DNA from: Cepaea nemoralis
Lineage: Eukaryota > Mollusca > Gastropoda > Stylommatophora > Helicidae
Reading direction: 5' to 3'
DNA length: 64,000 bases
Assembly (NCBI GenBank): GCA_014155875.1
Contig: JACEFZ010005099.1
Location: 113,501-177,500, forward strand
The notes beneath the pieces were generated by a model. The model was not told where the DNA came from. It did no database searches and saw only the letters and a list, made by a program, of their open reading frames with translations. The first letter of the stretch is position 1. The number at the start of each line of letters is the position of its first letter. This document shows, in pieces, positions 10,088 through 19,979 of this stretch. The position numbers were made by a program, and so were the translations under genes.

Positions 10088-11158
10088 GAGTTCTCCCCCG
10101 ATGTGTCTCCACCTTGACGTGGTGGGGGAGCTTGCGTGTCCCATTGACCCCATTTGCTTGCCGATGGATGAAAAACTACATATCGGACAGCTTATGGGAT
10201 AGGGACCAGACTAAGAGAGACACAACCTGCTGCTCTGCAGGTATAGACTGAGGATAATAGTCAAAAGTTTAAAAGGTGCACGAAGGCAGACGTTTTTGGT
10301 CCGGACAAAACTCTTAAGGCTCCCTGTCGAGGGCTGTGGCTGAACGCCTCTAAGCCACAAACCCTTGGATCTGAGAGCCAGGCCGATACCAGTCTACCGG
10401 AAACTCTTAAGGTTCACTGTCGAGGGCTGTGGCTGAACGCCTCTAAGCCACAAACCCTCGGATCTGAGAGCCAGGCCGATACCCGTCTACCAGAAAATAG
10501 AAACATGATACTGAGCAAGCTACATGCTCAGGTCTGATACATGTTCGAAGGCTCTCAGCTGGGGGATATGAGAGATTCCCGGATGAAGGGGCCTGGCCGT
10601 TTCCCGTTCACTGCTGCACGAAGGTAAGGTGCTGAGCCGGCAGCACATGTAGCCTACCTCGTGAGCGAGTACAAAAAAGTCAGAAAAGTGCCCCAGTCGA
10701 AGGGTTACGGAAACTGTCTGTATCTAACTCATAGAGAGTGTAGACAAAAGTGGAAGAATGTCTCATCAACGCGAAATGGAACGCACGGCGAGCGAACCTA
10801 TTGCGTGGTCTGAAGTCACAAGCAAAAGCTTACCGAGTGGATGTCACTCGCAGTCTGACCGCTCCTGGTGTGTGATTGAGCGATCAGTGGCAAGTGGGAT
10901 GCCCAACACATGGAAGTGAGGAACTAAAGCAGCCATGAGCAGGACGTGGAAACTCCTTGGGTGAGCCCAGTCTCAGAGCAATATGTGCCGGCTCTGCAAT
11001 TATGGAAGCCCCCTTGGATAGCGAGATAATGCCCATGGTCTGCCCCTGCCTTCCCTTGAGGGCAGACCACGATATCGTTGATCGTTCTATCTTGACCAGC
11101 TGAGATGTGGGTGACATTACAACAGTCTAACGTGTCTCGAAACCAGAGGAAGGCTAAC
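10088..11158. repeat. Interspersed repeat interrupted by the LTR element, left part
   Basis: The right part of this segment (about 10905-11090) matches 18583-18770, on the other side of the LTR retrotransposon. Shared words include GAAGTGAGGAAYTAAAGCAG, GGTGAGCCCAGT and CTCTGCAATTATGGAAGC-like text. As the LTR element has its own 5-bp target duplication, these are two diverged copies of one family and not a single split copy. It contains the 93-bp tandem pair below. Confidence 0.6.
10309..10493. repeat. 93-bp tandem duplication containing a 28S rRNA-like 19-mer
   Basis: Two units (10309-10401 and 10402-10493) differ at only a few bases. Each carries GGCTGAACGCCTCTAAGCC (10338-10356 and 10431-10449). 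The same 19-mer occurs on the minus strand at 56313-56331. It resembles a conserved word near the 3' end of large-subunit rRNA, known from general memory of 25S/28S sequences. The surrounding bases do not obviously continue as rRNA. Confidence 0.75.
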
Positions 11159-11163
11159 CTCAC
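11159..11163. repeat. Target-site duplication CTCAC (left)
   Basis: CTCAC lies directly before the TG start of the 5' LTR and recurs directly after the CA end of the 3' LTR at 18257-18261. Confidence 0.93.
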
Positions 11164-12820
11164 TGTCGTGAAATGCTGAATGTTAGTGATTCCCAGATCG
11201 ACGACTGTATGCAGCGAATACCCAGGGAGTAGAAGGGTTAATGAAACAGAAGGATAAAACACAACGGATTGACCAGCGCATATGTATATAGGTCAAGTCG
11301 GGAGAGTCGACTACAACACAGGTAAACTGGCGAGTGGAAAAATTAGTTTGCTACAAAGACAGACAGTATCATGGACCAGCTTATTGCGTTCTGGAGGTAG
11401 GTTTGCGATTAAGACTGGACAGCAGAATGCGGTTTGGTTGTATTAAACAACGGAAAAGTTCGAGATCAGAAATTTTCCACTGACAAGAGATAATGAAGTC
11501 TGCATTTGCTTTGTCCAGCAATGTCAAGGATTATGCGACATAGACTGACCTATAAAGAGTAGCCACTTTCTTTGTCAGTTTAGTGTGTGTATTCCCTACT
11601 GGACGAGAAGATAGAATTATGTGTCCTGTAATGAAAAGAAATATCCTCCCTTATAATGGGATAAAGTGCTTGGATGCGGATAAATTTCGATTCGTGGATT
11701 TACATTAATTCTATAAAGGAACATAGATGCCTAAATAAGGTATATTAGAGTATAGTTTTAGAATAGGAATATATATATTAGTGAAGTGCATTTAACATTG
11801 TTTTCTAGTAGTAGGAACAGTATAGATGTGGGGTGAATCTTCTATCCTATGTCAGAGTGGGTTTTTTCGGAAGCCTTTTCATTTCGGCTGGAGGAAAAGA
11901 CACTCACATAGGGGAGAAGAGGAAGCAGACACAAATCTCACTATTAAATGTATCTCAACCAGGTTTCCATACCAGTGCGAGACGTATCAAATAAGAGAAT
12001 ACAGATGGCTGTGGTCCAGATCACTCAGTGTTGATAACCCACAAGAAAGCCCTTTAAAGTAATAAAGCACGACACTTGTGCAGGAGAAAAGAAAGAATAG
12101 AAGTCTCACCGGAAGAATTAAGGACGACAGAGAAAGAATAATAAAGATCAGATGAGCTAATGGAAAAGCTCAAATGACTCAATCTCATAGAGTAGCAAAG
12201 TGCGTACCAAGGGTATATATCAATTACAAAATATCGAGGGTAGAACTTTTACAGAACACTAATAGAACATTTTAGAATCTCGATGTGTTGTTCCAGAATG
12301 GATTAAAGAACGCTATACGAAAACAACGAACATTCATTTTAAGCGGACAGCAAATAGTGAGCGAGTTAAGTACATTGATACAGTGGTGAACATTTTCATT
12401 ACAAAGAACGGATTTATCTACAGACTCAAGCAGACGGAGCCGTCAGGGTGAGATCGTTCTGTGGTGTCTATATATCGTCCTGTACTTTAGCCGAGAGAAG
12501 AGACGAGAGAAAGACACGAAGACTATCTATCTACATCTTATCTAGCAGCCACACCAGAAGAACACTAGCAACTACACAGACAATACCCATCCATACACAA
12601 GACATAGTTTTATAAATAAATCTTTTATTTAATGTTAAAAAGAACTGTTGTCGGAGTATGTGTTGAGGGAAAACTAGAGAGAGAGTGAAAGAAAGGGATA
12701 TATGGATGATAAGACGGAAGAGAGGAGTGTAGACAAAAAGTCAGTAACTAATCCCAACAGATAATCAAGTTAAAGATGTGCATGTTGATTCCAATCTCCT
12801 CTCGAGGAAATAACAGCACA
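11164..12820 (+). repeat. 5' LTR
   Basis: At 1,657 bp this LTR is long for a Gypsy-type element. It contains TATATAGG near 11285, a possible core-promoter element, and AATAAA at 12615-12620, a possible polyadenylation signal. A 78-codon open frame lies at 11826-12062. I could not define the U3/R/U5 limits. Confidence 0.92.
11826..12062 (+). CDS. Small open frame inside the 5' LTR (78 codons)
   Basis: An ATG-initiated frame of 78 codons is preserved identically in the 3' LTR at 17262-17498. The peptide has the stretch KRHSHRGEEEA and later FPYQCETY, faintly like a C2H2 finger linker and first cysteine. A complete CxxC...HxxxH finger is absent. As the LTRs are almost identical, conservation between the two copies says nothing about selection. 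It may be chance or a captured remnant. Confidence 0.25.
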   Translation: MWGESSILCQSGFFRKPFHFGWRKRHSHRGEEEADTNLTIKCISTRFPYQCETYQIREYRWLWSRSLSVDNPQESPLK

Positions 12821-12825
12821 TAAAA

Positions 12826-12843
12826 TGGTGGGAGCAGCGGGAT
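12826..12843 (+). promoter_or_regulatory. Primer-binding-site candidate
   Basis: TGGTGGGAGCAGCGGGAT lies five bases after the 5' LTR. It begins with the TGG that pairs with a tRNA 3' CCA. I did not identify the tRNA. Confidence 0.6.
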
Positions 12844-13340
12844 ACGTACATACATAATACTCATATGACCTAAAAGCATAAAGAGGCATATGCATAGAGA
12901 GAGGTACCTGCATATTGGCACAAGCATAGCGGAGTACCTACATGTTGGGACATACTGATTGGAAGGAATATAAGTATATATTGATGACTTTTAATGGAAG
13001 GACGTCCATTGGATATATGGTGCCATTAGATATATGGTAGAAACATTTCATTAATGCTGGTGACTTTGCAGTGAGAAAGTTCCAGACAGAGTGAATGTGG
13101 ATAGGTGGTAAGACATTACATACCTAGTCACACGGTCACACGTCTACATAAGTCTTTATCCTATATCTCCTCTTGTGGATGAGAGAGTGGTTGTGATGTA
13201 CGGTGGGGTGTCGTAGGTTTATAATATTAGATAGACATAGATAATGATATAGGTTCTAGGTGGAATATAATTGTATAGTGAGTACTTCTTTTCTGCCTTG
13301 AGGGATCTTTACTCAACTTGCTGACTTATCTGCTGTAACT

Positions 13341-13451
13341 ATGGCAACTCCTAAAGTAGCTACAGCAGAACTGAGAGCCAACGGGGAGGAAATTGGGTTA
13401 GCTGGTACCGAGCTAACTGATTACATACAAGAAAGAGAGAGAGATTCGTAA
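13341..13451 (+). pseudogene. Gag N-terminus, out of frame with the rest of Gag
   Basis: The ATG at 13341 opens a frame beginning MATPKVATAELRANGEEIGL that ends in TAA at 13449-13451, just after a GA-repeat (13434-13443). The main Gag frame starts on the other side of that repeat with EREIRKGERED-type charged sequence. A 2-nt change in the GA run would join them, so this looks like the true Gag start separated by microsatellite slippage or an assembly error. Confidence 0.65.
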
Positions 13452-16281
13452 AGGGGAAAGAGAAGACCGGAAAGCCGAGTTGGAAGTGAGAAAAATAGAG
13501 GTGGAGACCAAACGAATGGAAATGGAACAAGAGGCCAAGAAACTAGAACAGGAGACCAAGCGACTGGAATTGGAACAGGAGACCAAGCGACTGGAAATGG
13601 AACAAGAGGCCAAGAAAATGGACCAGGAGACCAAGCGACTGGAAATGGAACAAGAGGCCAAGAAAATGGACCAGGAGACCAAGAAACTGGAAATGGAACA
13701 GACTGCCAGGAGACAAGAAATGGAACATGAATACCGCTTGAAAGAGTTAGAACTCAAGACACAAACTAAGGGTGAAATAGATGCAGCAGAAGGAAGTTCA
13801 TCTTCACCTGGGGCAACCTACATGAGTGGACAGGGTTACCATGCCATGAAGTTTCCTTTAGCAGTCTACGATGAAAGTAAAGAAAAGATATTCCAGTTTT
13901 TGGATCGGTTCGAGGCTATGGCAGTCGCTATGGGACTAGATAGAACCAGATGGGCTCTTAAAGTATCCCAGTCTTTACGTGGTTCGGGCTACGAGGTCTA
14001 CACACGCCTACCACCAGGACAGGAAAATCAGTACGAGGAATTGAAAGCAGCTTTGATGAAACATTATGAAGTCACCGCACAAACATATCGGAAAAAGTTT
14101 AGATCGTCTAGACGAGAGCCGGGAGAGCTATTCGCCGCATACAGTCTAAGGCTGAAATCCTATCTCCAGAAATGGATGGACTTGGCAGAATTCAAGAGGG
14201 ATTATGAGAGTCTCGAAGAGATGATGGTGGTCGACCAGATGCGAAAGCAAATGTCGAAACCTCTCAGAACCTTCTTGGGAGAACAAGGGGCGGAACGGAT
14301 TGATGTGGTGAATAAGCTGGCGGAACGATTCGTGGAAGTACATGGTGAAACTGAGGAACTAAGTACACAAACCAAAGGTCAGGAGAAACCAGAGAAAAAG
14401 AAACATAAAAACTGGGAAGGAGAAAAAGGGGAACCTTATATAAAGCACACAGAGGAGAGTTCAGAGAAGGTGAAGGTAGGAAACCAGAGCACCTCGAATT
14501 CTCAAGCGAAACGACAGTGGTCTGAAAGGTGGTGTTCATTTTGTAGGGCGGCCTCCCACAACACGAAGGACTGCAGATCGAAACCTAAAAGTTCTTACTT
14601 CGCAGCATGCAAGGTGATTCCTACATCGGTGATCACAGACAAGGCTGAGGTCGGCGAAGGAGAAAGGAACAAAAAGGACACAGGGAAACCTAGGAAGGGA
14701 ACAGGGTGCACTCACTGCCAGTCGACAACACATAATACTGTGGACTGCAGATGCAAGGCCAAACACGCCAATTGCATAACCAACCTCGAGGAATCAAAAG
14801 AGGAAGGCAAGGAACCGGTCAAGGAGATGAAAGACACTCAGGACCAAGAGAGACCTCCTGTGGTTGAACTTATTGAAGTCAATGGCCAGCAGGTTGCTTG
14901 TCTCTATGATACAGGTTTGGATGGGGAAGCGGTGGTGGACGCCAGCTTGGTAAGCCCAGACCAATTTACAGGGGAGACCATAGAAATACAGCCGGCAATG
15001 AGGAGTGCTGTTACCATGACACTGCCAATCGCCAAGGTGGAGATTAAATCCAGGTACGTCACGGGCATTATTCCAGCTGCTGTATTATCTGACTCCTTAT
15101 TTCCAATGATCATTGGCACGAAATATGTCTTTTTGGGGATGCCCAAACAGCCAGCCTACCAGGGAACAGTAGTCAGTGGATCTCAAGGGAAGGAAAAAGA
15201 GGCAGAGACACTATGCGACAACTCAGAGATAGGAGAATTGCATACTGCCCAGAGGAAGGATACTACGTTGCATCCTTGCTACAGGAAGCTGCAAAGAAGT
15301 GCTGAGCCACCAGAACGGGGACAGTACTTTCTGAAGAATCAACTACTCTATCGGAGAGCTGGGAGGGGAGATAACCTGCATGAGCAGTGGGTGGTTCCAG
15401 AGACCCACCGTCTTCACATTCTTCAGAGTGGACACATCATAGGCGAGAATCGACATATGGGTGTCAGAGAGACCTTGCAGAAAATATCCGGCCATTATTG
15501 CTGGCCAGGAATGACCGGAGATGTACGCCGGTGGGTGAAGTCTTGTTCGGAGTGCCAGAGAGCACCACCCAACAAGCGAATTAAGAGGAAACTAGCTCTT
15601 AAAGTGGAAGACAAAGTGGAAGTGTGGAGTCCAGCAGAGACCAATATACTCCAAGTAGGATGGAAAGGACCTTATCCTGTGGAAAAGGTGGTGTCCAAGA
15701 ACATCTACAAAATACGGATCGGGGAAGAGAAGAAAAATCTCCCTAGACATCTCATTAGGAAATATGAAGAGAGATCCGGGAGCAAAGCTTCGCACTTTAT
15801 GGTGATGGCAGCCATTGGGACAAAGGTTACCAGTCCAGACGAAGACCAGAGATCGCCAGTACAACATAGGAGGGCCTATGGGACAGTACGGGATAGGTCC
15901 GATTTACCCAACGACAGGAGGAGGGAAATCACAAGTCAGGGAAAGGACAAGAGTGAAAGTTTCACCGGTAACCAAGTTCAGAAGGGGTGGGTAACGTCGG
16001 GAAAAGCGAGAATTACCCAGGACTCCAACCAAATATTGGCTGACCAGATACAACATCGCCCAAGATGGTCCTGGAAGCAAAAGCCCAGGAGGTTTGGGAA
16101 AGACGACTCGGTCCGACGAGGCCGAGGCGGAACATCCCCAGAGGCAAAGCCGGGGGAAACCAAGAGGACATGGAAGCAGTGTTACAATCAGGATGGGACA
16201 ATCCGTTTGTATTGTGAGCCGTCGCTGACGCAAGTCGAAAGTAGGTCGACTGAACGTGCAGGAGCGAGGAGCCAACACTAG
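13417..16281 (+). CDS. Gag-protease-integrase polyprotein remnant of the LTR element
   Basis: This is one open frame with no ATG at its start. The first in-frame ATG is 13516; counting below is from the TTG at 13480. Residues 1-90 form a highly charged coiled coil of repeated EMEQEAKK/EQETKRLE units. Residues about 120-290 form the Gag capsid-like domain (SCAN-like look, FLDRFEAMAVAMGLDRTRWA). Two CCHC zinc knuckles follow (CSFCRAASHNTKDC and CTHCQSTTHNTVDC, near 351 and 411). A retropepsin follows with DTG at 477-479. Then comes the integrase zinc finger (HX6H near 651, CX2C near 689). It is joined directly to the integrase C-terminal part with the WKGPYPV (GPY/F) motif near 728, so the DDE core is missing without a frame break. 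No reverse transcriptase is encoded. The last 190 residues are basic and unassigned. It could still provide Gag and protease. Confidence 0.88.
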   Translation: MITYKKEREIRKGEREDRKAELEVRKIEVETKRMEMEQEAKKLEQETKRLELEQETKRLEMEQEAKKMDQETKRLEMEQEAKKMDQETKKLEMEQTARRQEMEHEYRLKELELKTQTKGEIDAAEGSSSSPGATYMSGQGYHAMKFPLAVYDESKEKIFQFLDRFEAMAVAMGLDRTRWALKVSQSLRGSGYEVYTRLPPGQENQYEELKAALMKHYEVTAQTYRKKFRSSRREPGELFAAYSLRLKSYLQKWMDLAEFKRDYESLEEMMVVDQMRKQMSKPLRTFLGEQGAERIDVVNKLAERFVEVHGETEELSTQTKGQEKPEKKKHKNWEGEKGEPYIKHTEESSEKVKVGNQSTSNSQAKRQWSERWCSFCRAASHNTKDCRSKPKSSYFAACKVIPTSVITDKAEVGEGERNKKDTGKPRKGTGCTHCQSTTHNTVDCRCKAKHANCITNLEESKEEGKEPVKEMKDTQDQERPPVVELIEVNGQQVACLYDTGLDGEAVVDASLVSPDQFTGETIEIQPAMRSAVTMTLPIAKVEIKSRYVTGIIPAAVLSDSLFPMIIGTKYVFLGMPKQPAYQGTVVSGSQGKEKEAETLCDNSEIGELHTAQRKDTTLHPCYRKLQRSAEPPERGQYFLKNQLLYRRAGRGDNLHEQWVVPETHRLHILQSGHIIGENRHMGVRETLQKISGHYCWPGMTGDVRRWVKSCSECQRAPPNKRIKRKLALKVEDKVEVWSPAETNILQVGWKGPYPVEKVVSKNIYKIRIGEEKKNLPRHLIRKYEERSGSKASHFMVMAAIGTKVTSPDEDQRSPVQHRRAYGTVRDRSDLPNDRRREITSQGKDKSESFTGNQVQKGWVTSGKARITQDSNQILADQIQHRPRWSWKQKPRRFGKDDSVRRGRGGTSPEAKPGETKRTWKQCYNQDGTIRLYCEPSLTQVESRSTERAGARSQH

Positions 16282-16421
16282 TTTCAGTCGTTAGTAGTAT
16301 AGTAGGGTGTCAATTAGAGCGCCTACTGGATAATGAGATGAGCCATGTGAGGATCCAATCATATCATCAACACGTGATGTTAATAGCGACTTAGCAGAAG
16401 CTCAACGCACGGTGGATGTGA

Positions 16422-16526
16422 TGGACGTTGTTGCGGCAACGGGACTTCACAGTGGAATACTTTGGAAAGGAGAATGTAGGAGCAGAATTTTTATCCAGAC
16501 ATCCAGCTCCGGAGGAAGAAGATTAG
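16422..16526 (+). pseudogene. RNase H C-terminal remnant
   Basis: The frame WTLLRQRDFTVEYFGKENVG, then AEFLSRHPAPEEED and a stop, matches the usual end of a Gypsy RNase H domain (FTVEY..GKEN..AD.LSR). It lies downstream of the integrase segment and 73 bp before the 3' LTR. An upstream in-frame TGA (16419-16421) shows the rest of the domain is gone. Confidence 0.8.
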
Positions 16527-16587
16527 GATTGTGGATCATGGGAATCAAACCTACAGTGAGAAAGATTCGACGCGGTCTAATCTCTTA

Positions 16588-16595
16588 AGAGGGGG
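16588..16595 (+). promoter_or_regulatory. Polypurine tract
   Basis: AGAGGGGG lies four bases before the 3' LTR, in the position where plus-strand priming occurs in LTR elements. Confidence 0.7.
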
Positions 16596-16599
16596 CCTA

Positions 16600-18256
16600 T
16601 GTCGTGAAATGCTGAATGTTAGTGATTCCCAGATCGACGACTGTATGCAGCGAATACCCAGGGAGTAGAAGGGTTAATGAAACAGAAGAATAAAACACAA
16701 CGGATTGACCAGCGCATATGTATATAGGTCAAGTCGGGAGAGTCGACTACAACACAGGTAAACTGGCGAGTGGAAAAATTAGTTTGCTACAAAGACAGAC
16801 AGTATCATGGACCAGCTTATTGCGTTCTGGAGGTAGGTTTGCGATTAAGACTGGACAGCAGAATGCGGTTTGGTTGTATTAAACAACGGAAAAGTTCGAG
16901 ATCAGAAATTTTCCACTGACAAGAGATAATGAAGTCTGCATTTGCTTTGTCCAGCAATGTCAAGGATTATGCGACATAGACTGACCTATAAAGAGTAGCC
17001 ACTTTCTTTGTCAGTTTAGTGTGTGTATTCCCTACTGGACGAGAAGATAGAATTATGTGTCCTGTAATGAAAAGAAATATCCTCCCTTATAATGGGATAA
17101 AGTGCTTGGATGCGGATAAATTTCGATTCGTGGATTTACATTAATTCTATAAAGGAACATAGATGCCTAAATAAGGTATATTAGAGTATAGTTTTAGAAT
17201 AGGAATATATATATTAGTGAAGTGCATTTAACATTGTTTTCTAGTAGTAGGAACAGTATAGATGTGGGGTGAATCTTCTATCCTATGTCAGAGTGGGTTT
17301 TTTCGGAAGCCTTTTCATTTCGGCTGGAGGAAAAGACACTCACATAGGGGAGAAGAGGAAGCAGACACAAATCTCACTATTAAATGTATCTCAACCAGGT
17401 TTCCATACCAGTGCGAGACGTATCAAATAAGAGAATACAGATGGCTGTGGTCCAGATCACTCAGTGTTGATAACCCACAAGAAAGCCCTTTAAAGTAATA
17501 AAGCACGACACTTGTGCAGGAGAAAAGAAAGAATAGAAGTCTCACCGGAAGAATTAAGGACGACAGAGAAAGAATAATAAAGATCAGATGAGCTAATGGA
17601 AAAGCTCAAATGACTCAATCTCATAGAGTAGCAAAGTGCGTACCAAGGGTATATATCAATTACAAAATATCGAGGGTAGAACTTTTACAGAACACTAATA
17701 GAACATTTTAGAATCTCGATGTGTTGTTCCAGAATGGATTAAAGAACGCTATACGAAAACAACGAACATTCATTTTAAGCGGACAGCAAATAGTGAGCGA
17801 GTTAAGTACATTGATACAGTGGTGAACATTTTCATTACAAAGAACGGATTTATCTACAGACTCAAGCAGACGGAGCCGTCAGGGTGAGATCGTTCTGTGG
17901 TGTCTATATATCGTCCTGTACTTTAGCCGAGAGAAGAGACGAGAGAAAGACACGAAGACTATCTATCTACATCTTATCTAGCAGCCACACCAGAAGAACA
18001 CTAGCAACTACACAGACAATACCCATCCATACACAAGACATAGTTTTATAAATAAATCTTTTATTTAATGTTAAAAAGAACTGTTGTCGGAGTATGTGTT
18101 GAGGGAAAACTAGAGAGAGAGTGAAAGAAAGGGATATATGGATGATAAGACGGAAGAGAGGAGTGTAGACAAAAAGTCAGTAACTAATCCCAACAGATAA
18201 TCAAGTTAAAGATGTGCATGTTGATTCCAATCTCCTCTCGAGGAAATAACAGCACA
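16600..18256 (+). repeat. 3' LTR
   Basis: It has the same length as the 5' LTR and one mismatch was found by eye (16689). The 78-codon frame recurs at 17262-17498 and AATAAA at 18051-18056. Confidence 0.92.
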
Positions 18257-18261
18257 CTCAC
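18257..18261. repeat. Target-site duplication CTCAC (right)
   Basis: This is the partner of 11159-11163. Confidence 0.93.
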
Positions 18262-18279
18262 TAAAAAATGCCCGCCGGA

Positions 18280-18945
18280 AGTCGGAAGTGTCGTCCTACG
18301 GGTGGCAAACTAAAAATTGACACTACGCATTTACGTCCGAGTGAAATGTCTCGTCCGAATGTCTCCCGTGCTAGGAACAGCTCTGACTACCTAGTTTCCG
18401 AATGCCGCTCTTGTTCGGAACATCTCTGACTAGGTAGTTTTCCGAATGTCTGTCGTGCCTGGAACAGCTCTGACGGGCGCAACGACAAGCACATGTGCGA
18501 AAACTCGCTGAGTGAATACCTTATGCAGACCTGTCTGGTTTGTGCGGGAACGGCCCGGGGCGAACGAAAAGCCCAATATATTGAAGTGAGGAATTAAAGC
18601 AGCCATGAGCATGACGTGACCATTCCCTCGGTGAGCCCAGTATCAGGGCGCTATGTGTCGGCCCTGCAACTATGGAAGCAACCTAGGATGGCGGAAAATG
18701 CTATGGACTGTGCCTTCCTTCTCTTGAGGGATGACCGAAGTCCTCGACTGTTCGAACTTGACCAGCTGGGATGTGGACGGTACCACAAAAGTGAGAGTCT
18801 CCCAGGATTGCTAACCTGGTCAAAAATGCACGCGAAAGCCGGATGTGTGACCTAAGGGTTTTCAACCCAAGGGTGCCTAACGCACACCGCAATCACATCT
18901 GAAAAAATACTCCGGATGAACGAAAAGAAGAAGAAGAAGAATGAC
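18280..18945 (+). repeat. Interspersed repeat, second copy, with short (GAA)n tail
   Basis: It matches 10905-11090 over 18583-18770. Its end (18840-18925: GCCGGATGTGTGACCTAAGG, later CTGAAAAAATACTCCGGAT) resembles 44165-44262, and both run into GAA units. The 3' end of a retroelement is likely. At 18355-18485 there are three units of about 43 bp (CCGAATG...GGAACAGCTCTGACTA). Confidence 0.6.
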
Positions 18946-19189
18946 GAGTTGCAAATCTTACTTGAAATGCTTCAGCTAAGGGAGCTAATCCAAGTAGTTA
19001 GTAAAAAGTAAGGAGCCCTTATATAAGCCTTGAGACAGATTGGGTATATGGTGCAGCCTATAATTCTTAAGGGTCAATCGGCACTCAATGGGTGATATGG
19101 TCGGGGTCAAGTCAGCCGCCTGTACTTTTTAGGACATATTCTGGTATCCTTGTAAGCCTGGGTCTGGAAACGCAGGTCTTCTCCTTTTT

Positions 19190-19303
19190 CTTTGTAGGTC
19201 CTATACATTTTGTTGTTGTGGACGTAATTGTGCTGTGTCAGTTTACAGCAAAGCTGCGATATTTGCACCTTTCGGCCGATACATCCGACTTCTGCGGCGC
19301 TTG
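19190..19303 (-). mobile_element. Retroelement 3'-end fragment (GAA-tailed family), minus strand
   Basis: Read on the minus strand it begins CGCAGAAGTCGGATGTATCG and matches CGTAGAAGTCGGATGTGTCG at 44171-44190, with further similarity to ACACAGCACAATTACG-like text. No protein is recognisable. Confidence 0.55.
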
Positions 19304-19549
19304 TTGACCTGGTTAGCCTTCCTGAGGAGCCCAGGTCAATAATATTAATAATTTTGAAAGAAAATATCGCCTGGATCTCGTTTCGAAGACGGCAGGCTGA
19401 CAGAGAAGAATGCTAACCACAGATCTACCACTATTCCCACTCCTTTTAATAGGCTTGTAATAGGTGTTCATTTTTGTTTTTGTTTTCGTTCGTGACATGT
19501 GGAACCAGGGTTGAGCCATTCGGCTCCTCTCTTGTCTTGAGAGGGTTGC

Positions 19550-19665
19550 TTCTCTTTTTATTTCCTTGCATTACAACTGATGAGTAGATTGTATATCAAG
19601 TATTTAGTTATTCATAACATAGTAGTTCTTTCACTCATGCTGTAATGTGTTTCTTTAAATACTCA
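19550..19665 (+). repeat. Interspersed repeat C, partial copy
   Basis: GTAGATTGTATATCAAGTAT and ACATAGTAGTT match 22945-23000 and, around an insertion, 21048-21260. The family is unassigned and non-coding. Confidence 0.6.
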
Positions 19666-19868
19666 GTGGACTAAAATGTAGATTTTTCGTCCTTGACCCG
19701 GGGGCGTCAATTACAAGTACCTCAGAAGTCAGAGTGATTTCGCCTGATGACGAGGGACACTGGTAATAGGGCAAGCTAATCCACACGCAAAAATCAGTCT
19801 AGTGCACTAGAAGTAGTAACAGGTTTAGTGACTACGCTTGAGGTCAAAGCGAAAGAAGGAAAAACAAA
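19666..19868 (+). mobile_element. SINE family S1, 5'-truncated copy
   Basis: The body GTGGACTAAAATG through TTGACCCGGGGGCGTCAATT, ACAAGTACCTCAGAAG and the terminal GACTACGCTTGAG block matches the full-length copies at 23960 and 26903. The tRNA-like head is missing. Confidence 0.8.
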
Positions 19869-19979
19869 ATGTTGTCAGTTTTTCAGCGGCGATGCAGTAG
19901 ATCATACGTTAACGCCTCCGACTCAAGCAGTTCCGGTTCATCATACTGTGTTGACTGTTTGAATTTTTACAAAATGAGA

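Larger units (their letters stand above)
11164..18256 (+). mobile_element. Complete, recently inserted Gypsy-type LTR retrotransposon, internally deleted
   Basis: Two direct LTRs (11164-12820 and 16600-18256) are each exactly 1,657 bp and bound a 3,779-bp internal region. LTRs start TG and end CA. Perfect 5-bp duplications CTCAC flank the element. By eye the LTRs differ at one site only (G at 11253, A at 16689), so insertion is recent. The internal region has a primer-binding-site candidate, a gag-protease-integrase frame and a polypurine tract, but lacks the reverse transcriptase, most of RNase H and the integrase catalytic core. A surviving RNase H end near the 3' LTR (16422-16526), downstream of the integrase part, points to an IN-before-RT gene order as in Gmr1-like Gypsy elements. 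It must depend on enzymes supplied by a complete relative. Confidence 0.93.

Noticed and set aside
10309..10493. rRNA gene
   Set aside because: Only a 19-base word resembles 28S. Surroundings do not continue as rRNA, so no rRNA feature was called.
13413..14766. Minus-strand frames opposite the Gag region
   Set aside because: They are shadows of the coding strand. The plus strand carries the CCHC and DTG motifs.
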